Positions 52,020 to 55,756 of a DNA stretch of 55,756 bases are shown here, piece by piece. The notes under the pieces are model-generated. The model worked only from the letters and a program-made list of their open reading frames with translations, was not told where the DNA came from and ran no database searches. Origin of the DNA: Alphaproteobacteria bacterium (GTDB taxonomy: Bacteria; Pseudomonadota; Alphaproteobacteria; Caulobacterales; Caulobacteraceae); the NCBI GenBank assembly GCA_025359785.1, contig JANYET010000059.1:1-55756 (forward strand), given 5' to 3'. The number at the start of each line of letters is the position of its first letter. The stretch's first letter is position 1. The position numbers and the translations under genes were made by a program.

Positions 52020-52985
52020 ATGAAGGCTGCGGTCTACTACGAAAACGGCGGTCCCGACGTCTTCAAGTACGAGGACGTCGCCGATCCCGAATGTCATCGC
52101 AAGGGCATCGTCATCCGCGTCGAGGCGGTCTCCATCGAGGGCGGCGATACGCTCAACCGCTTCGGCGGCGCGCTGGTCACGAAGCCCCACATCGTCGGCT
52201 ATCAGGCGGCCGGCGAGGTCATTCAGGTCGGCGAAGAGGTCGAGCATATCAAGGTCGGCGACAGGTGCGTCACCACCGGCGGCTTCGGCAGCCACGCCGA
52301 GCTGCGCGCGGTCGCGGCCCGCACCGCCTGGGTGATCCCGCCCGGCATGGACGTGAAGCTGGCCGCCGCCATTCCCGTGCCTTTCGGCACCGCCCACGAC
52401 TGCCTGTTCGAGTTCGGCCGGATGAAGAAGGGCGAGATCGTCCTGGTGCAGGCCGGCGCCTCCGGGGTCGGCGTCGCGGCCATCCAGCTCGCCGCCCGGG
52501 CCGGCGCGTCGATGATCCTGGCCACCGCGTCGTCCGACGCGCGGCTGGAGGCGCTGAAGCCGCTCGGCCTCACCCACGGCATCAACTACAGCCGCGACGA
52601 CGTGGCGACCGAGGTCGCGCGGCTCACCGACAAGCACATGGCCGACGTGATCGTCGACTCGGTCGGCGGCCCCACCCTGCAGTCCTCGATCGCCAGCCTC
52701 GCCTATCGCGGCCGGGTGTCGATGGTCGGCGCGGCCGGGCGCGAGCCCATGAGGGTCGACGTCGGCTCGATGATGGGCGGCAACCGCTCGCTCTCCGGCG
52801 TCTTCCTGGGCGCCGAGATCGCCACCGACCGCGTCCACGACAACATCCAGCAGCTGATCCAGGACGTCGCCGACGGCGCGCTGAAGGTGGTGATCGACAA
52901 GACCTTCGCGCTGAGGGACGCCGCCGAGGCGCACCGCTACATCGAAAGCCGCCAGGCGGTGGGCCGGGTCCTGCTGATCCCCTGA
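52020..52985 (+). CDS. Zinc-type quinone oxidoreductase (MDR family)
   Basis: 321 residues from ATG 52020. N-terminal GroES-like domain with VGYQAAGEV and GDRCVTTGGFGSHAEL, then a Rossmann domain with VLVQAGASGVGVAAIQLA. Catalytic zinc ligands are not evident, so it is probably a quinone oxidoreductase or enoyl reductase using NADPH. It is the first gene of a same-strand run ending at 55655, with an operator-like site immediately upstream. Confidence 0.9.
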   Translation: MKAAVYYENGGPDVFKYEDVADPECHRKGIVIRVEAVSIEGGDTLNRFGGALVTKPHIVGYQAAGEVIQVGEEVEHIKVGDRCVTTGGFGSHAELRAVAARTAWVIPPGMDVKLAAAIPVPFGTAHDCLFEFGRMKKGEIVLVQAGASGVGVAAIQLAARAGASMILATASSDARLEALKPLGLTHGINYSRDDVATEVARLTDKHMADVIVDSVGGPTLQSSIASLAYRGRVSMVGAAGREPMRVDVGSMMGGNRSLSGVFLGAEIATDRVHDNIQQLIQDVADGALKVVIDKTFALRDAAEAHRYIESRQAVGRVLLIP

Positions 52986-53404
52986 TGGGCCTGGCCGTCA
53001 CCCTCCTGCTCGCCGGCGTGATCCTCGCCATCGCCGCCCTGCACCTGAGCTGGGCGTTCGGCAGCGACTGGCCCACGCCCAGGGGCGAGCTCGCGATCTA
53101 CGTCACCCCCGGAACGCGGCGCCCCGGCGCGGCGATCACGATCGGCGTCGCCGCGGCCATAGCGCTGGCGGGCTTGATCGTGCTCGCCTTCCGCGCGCCC
53201 CTGACCTGGCCCTGGAACATGGCCTCGGCCGCCGGCTATTTCGGCGTGATGCTGGTGTTCCTGGTCCGCGGCATGGCGGGCTATTTCCCGGCGCTCTGGC
53301 GAGTATCGCAGGGCCGGCCCTTTTACCGCCTGAACCGCATCTACTACTCTCCGCTCTGCCTGGTGATCGCCGGCGGGCTCGCCGCCAACGTCCTCATCCG
53401 CTGA
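52985..53404 (+). CDS. DUF3995 membrane protein
   Basis: 139 residues with four hydrophobic helices. The start ALHLSWAFGSDWP matches DUF3995, a family of small membrane proteins of unknown function. The ATG overlaps the previous stop by one nt (TGATG), so the two genes are translationally coupled. Confidence 0.8.
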   Translation: MGLAVTLLLAGVILAIAALHLSWAFGSDWPTPRGELAIYVTPGTRRPGAAITIGVAAAIALAGLIVLAFRAPLTWPWNMASAAGYFGVMLVFLVRGMAGYFPALWRVSQGRPFYRLNRIYYSPLCLVIAGGLAANVLIR

Positions 53405-53422
53405 CCCTCAAGGAAGCCGCCC

Positions 53423-54262
53423 ATGCCCCGCGCTCGCAACGGCGATGTCGAGATCGAGTACCAGACCTTCGGCGACCATCAGCCTGAGGCCGTCCTGCTG
53501 ATCAACGGCCTGGGCTCGCAGATGACCCGCTGGCCGGAGGCCTTCTGCGAAAAGCTGGTGGCGAAAGGCTACCGCGCCATCCGCCTCGACAACCGCGACA
53601 CCGGCCTGTCCACCTGGCCCCAGGAGAAATACGCGCTGTCCGACATGGCCCGCGACGCCGTCGCCGTCCTCGACGCAGCCGGTGTGGACAAGGCCCACGT
53701 CGCCGGCGTCTCCATGGGCGGCATGATCGTCCAGCGCCTGGCGCTCGACCACCCCGAGCGCGTGCTGTCGATGACCTCGATCATGTCGACCACTGGCGAG
53801 GCCTCGACCATGGCGCCGCACCCCACGGCCGGCGCCGTGCTGACCGCGCCGGCGCCCGATCCGGCCGCCGACTACGAGGCCTATCTGGCCCACGGCATCA
53901 AGAACGCCCGCATCATCGGCAGCCCGGCCCATCCGTGGACGGACGATGAGATTCGTGGCCGGGTGATCGCGGAGCATGCCCGGGCCTTCAACCCGGCCGG
54001 CGTCGCGCGCCAGATGTCCGCCGTCCGCGCCGACGGCGACCGCACCGAGGCGCTGAAGGCCCTGACCCTTCCGGTCGTCGTCCTGCACGGCGCCGACGAT
54101 CCCCTGCTGCCCAAGGTGGGCGGTGAGGCGACCGCCGCGGCGATCCCGGGCGCGGAGCTGCGCATCATCCCGGGCATGGGCCACGACGTGCCGCCGGGCC
54201 TCTACGACACCATCATCGACGCCATTCTGGCCGCGGCCGCCCGCGCCAAAACGACAGCCTAA
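53423..54262 (+). CDS. Alpha/beta hydrolase
   Basis: 279 residues. Oxyanion region LLINGLGSQ, nucleophile in GVSMGG, acidic residue in HGADDPLLP, and His in GMGHDVPPG: a complete triad. The family covers esterases, lactonases and C-C hydrolases; the substrate is unknown. It follows the DUF3995 gene by 18 nt and precedes an SDR by 9 nt, in the likely catabolic operon. Confidence 0.9.
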   Translation: MPRARNGDVEIEYQTFGDHQPEAVLLINGLGSQMTRWPEAFCEKLVAKGYRAIRLDNRDTGLSTWPQEKYALSDMARDAVAVLDAAGVDKAHVAGVSMGGMIVQRLALDHPERVLSMTSIMSTTGEASTMAPHPTAGAVLTAPAPDPAADYEAYLAHGIKNARIIGSPAHPWTDDEIRGRVIAEHARAFNPAGVARQMSAVRADGDRTEALKALTLPVVVLHGADDPLLPKVGGEATAAAIPGAELRIIPGMGHDVPPGLYDTIIDAILAAAARAKTTA

Positions 54263-54271
54263 GGAACCGCC

Positions 54272-55057
54272 ATGGGACGTCTCTCCGGCCGCACGGCCGT
54301 CATCACCGGCGCGGGCAGCGGCATCGGCCGCGCCGCCTCCCTGCTGTTTTCCCGCGAGGGCGCCAACCTGGTCTGCGTTGACCGCGCCGACAGCGTCGCC
54401 GAGACCGCCGAGATGGTCGCCAAGGCCGGGGGCAAGGCCGTCGCCCTGCAGGGCGACGCCGGCGACGAAGCCTTCGTGAAATCCTACATCGACCGCGCGC
54501 TGGCCGACTACGGCCGGCTCGACGTGGTCTGGGCCAACGCCGGCATCTCCGGCGGCTTCCTGCCGCTGGAGGAACAGACCCCCGACTACTGGACCGAGAT
54601 CCTGCGCATCAACCTGATCGGCGCGTTTCTGGCCGTGAAGCACGCCAGCCGCGTGATGATCCCGCAGGGCCACGGCTCGATCATCTGCACGGCCTCGGTC
54701 GCCGGCATCCGCTCCGGCGCCGGCGGGCCGGCCTATTCCGCCTCCAAGGCCGGCGTCATCAGCCTCGCGCAGACCTCGGCCAACGAATTCTACGGCACGG
54801 GCGTGCGGGTCAACGCCATCGCGCCGGGCCTGATCGAGACCGGCATGACCAAGCCGATCTTCGACGGCGCGCGGGCCCGCGGCAACGAGGACAAGATCGG
54901 CCAGCTCAATCCGCTTACCCGCTATGGCCTGCCGGACGAGATCGCCCAGGCGGCCCTGTTCCTGGCCAGCGATGACAGTTCCTACGTCAACGGCCAGACC
55001 ATCGCCGTCGATGGCGGGCTGTCCTCCTCGCACCCGGTCGTGCGTCGGAAGCGGTGA
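54272..55057 (+). CDS. SDR-family oxidoreductase
   Basis: 261 residues. Cofactor motif [11 protein letters not shown] in WANAGIS, Ser in [11 protein letters not shown] and Y-x3-K in AYSASKAG; C-terminal [20 protein letters not shown] as in classical SDRs. An Asp after beta-2 (VCVDRAD) favours NAD(H). It likely oxidises a hydroxyl intermediate of the pathway served by the neighbouring hydrolase and oxidoreductase. Confidence 0.92.
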   Translation: MGRLSGRTAVITGAGSGIGRAASLLFSREGANLVCVDRADSVAETAEMVAKAGGKAVALQGDAGDEAFVKSYIDRALADYGRLDVVWANAGISGGFLPLEEQTPDYWTEILRINLIGAFLAVKHASRVMIPQGHGSIICTASVAGIRSGAGGPAYSASKAGVISLAQTSANEFYGTGVRVNAIAPGLIETGMTKPIFDGARARGNEDKIGQLNPLTRYGLPDEIAQAALFLASDDSSYVNGQTIAVDGGLSSSHPVVRRKR

Positions 55058-55067
55058 TCCACCGCGC

Positions 55068-55655
55068 GTGATCTACCTCGTTCGCCACGGCCAGACCGCG
55101 TTCAACCGCGAGCGCCGCATCCAGGGTCACGTGGACTCGCCGCTCACCGAGCTCGGCGTCCGCCAGGCCATGGCGGTCGGCGGCCTGTTGCGCGACCTGA
55201 TCCCGGACCTGGACGGCTGGCGGCTGATCTCCAGCCCGCTCGGCCGCGCCCACGCCACCGCCGAACTGATCACGGCCAGACTGGGCGGCCTGCCCATCGA
55301 GCTCGACGATCGCCTGAAGGAGATGAGCTGGGGTCCGCACGACGGCCGCTTGCGCGCCGACCTCGAAGCCGAGAACCCCGAGACCTTCGGCAAGACCGGC
55401 TGGGCCTTCGACGCCGGTTCCGGTGAAAGCTACGAAGCGGTCGCCGCCCGCATCGGCGACTGGCTGGCGGACCTGCCGCCCGAGCCCGAGCGCCGGATCA
55501 TTGCCGTCAGCCACGGCATCTCCGGCCGGGTCCTGCGCGGCCTCTACGCCAACCTCGACCGCGACGCCTCAGCCCAGCAGGACGTTCCCCAGGACGCGGT
55601 CTACCTGCTCCAGCACGGCGGCGTCGGCGGCATCGACTGCGAGGCGGTGGAGTAA
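55068..55655 (+). CDS. Histidine phosphatase family protein
   Basis: 195 residues starting at GTG 55068, 10 nt after the SDR stop. The catalytic RHG motif is IYLVRHGQT and the second His is in AVSHGISGRVLRG; PLTELGVRQA and SSPLGRAHATAEL are typical of the phosphoglycerate-mutase-like branch. It is probably a broad phosphatase of the cobC/PhoE type. Last gene of the run; a palindrome follows the stop. Confidence 0.9.
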   Translation: MIYLVRHGQTAFNRERRIQGHVDSPLTELGVRQAMAVGGLLRDLIPDLDGWRLISSPLGRAHATAELITARLGGLPIELDDRLKEMSWGPHDGRLRADLEAENPETFGKTGWAFDAGSGESYEAVAARIGDWLADLPPEPERRIIAVSHGISGRVLRGLYANLDRDASAQQDVPQDAVYLLQHGGVGGIDCEAVE

Positions 55656-55680
55656 CCTCCCCCGCGAAGCAGCGGGAGGT
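55655..55680. repeat. CCTCCCCCGC-type palindrome after the histidine phosphatase
   Basis: ACCTCCCCCGC (55655-55665), GAAGCA, GCGGGAGGT (55672-55680). It belongs to the family seen at 28154-28177 and 31209-31246. The remaining 76 bases to the window edge show no gene. Confidence 0.75.
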
Positions 55681-55756
55681 AAAGGGGTTCCGGACACGCG
55701 CTCCGGGGGCTAGAAGCATCGCTCCCCCTCTTTCCAGGATCTGACCGACGGACCAT

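Overview
The window is a high-GC chromosomal segment from an alphaproteobacterium, most likely a Caulobacterales member close to Phenylobacterium or Caulobacter. The assignment is inferred from gene content: a TipF-like degenerate EAL protein near ribF, ileS-lspA followed by a DUF3035 lipoprotein, PEPxxWA-CTERM surface proteins, tandem tannase-family esterases, groESL behind a CIRCE element, and many acyl-CoA and aromatic catabolism genes. No rRNA, tRNA, CRISPR array, integrase or transposase was recognised.

Layout. 1-1.6 kb: the 3' end of etfA, a terminator, and 3-hydroxybutyryl-CoA dehydrogenase. 1.6-4.4 kb: a small accessory island with a DUF2283 protein, a large inverted repeat, and a two-gene unit that looks like a polymorphic nuclease toxin with its membrane immunity protein. 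4.4-10 kb: an AraC regulator, a Rieske oxygenase, a globin, a secreted lectin-like PEP-CTERM protein and a Baeyer-Villiger-type monooxygenase. 10-16.7 kb: tipF, an amidohydrolase, a HAD hydrolase, a MaoC hydratase overlapping ribF, a metallophosphoesterase and a cyclic-nucleotide-domain protein. 16.7-19.5 kb: a ribF remnant, a sulfatase and a second PEP-CTERM protein. 19.8-24 kb: ileS, lspA and the DUF3035 lipoprotein, with start/stop overlap between the first two. 24-28.2 kb: an XRE regulator with a membrane partner, a secreted protein, a TraB/GumN-like protein and mutL. 28.2-31.2 kb: a MerR/TipAS regulator and the RNA-modification genes rsmD, an RluB-type pseudouridine synthase and tadA. 31.3-37.4 kb: an SDR, an M19 dipeptidase-like protein, a two-gene ABC-2 exporter, two GNATs, a TauE/SafE permease and a candidate small RNA. 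37.4-42.3 kb: two tandem tannase-family esterases and an acyl-CoA dehydrogenase. 42.3-45.6 kb: a DUF559 nuclease gene packed exactly between inverted copies of a hairpin repeat, a secreted protein and groESL. 45.6-55.7 kb: a methyltransferase flanked by 59-bp direct repeats, a CoA-transferase, a holin-like protein, an EF-hand lipoprotein, a patatin, a LuxR/hydrolase fusion, and a five-gene catabolic run (oxidoreductase, DUF3995, hydrolase, SDR, histidine phosphatase).

The genes suggest an oligotroph that breaks down fatty acids and complex aromatic or esterified substrates. Two catabolic genes share a CAAAC-N4-GTTTA operator-like site, which suggests one regulator. The window is also rich in intergenic palindromes of at least five kinds. 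The most unusual is a ~58-nt hairpin repeat whose inner stem changes on both sides between copies. It occurs once as an inverted pair with a short spacer, like a REPIN, and once as an inverted pair enclosing the DUF559 nuclease gene. That arrangement resembles the REP/RAYT system but with a VSR-like nuclease in place of a RAYT, and it is the best candidate here for an undescribed system.
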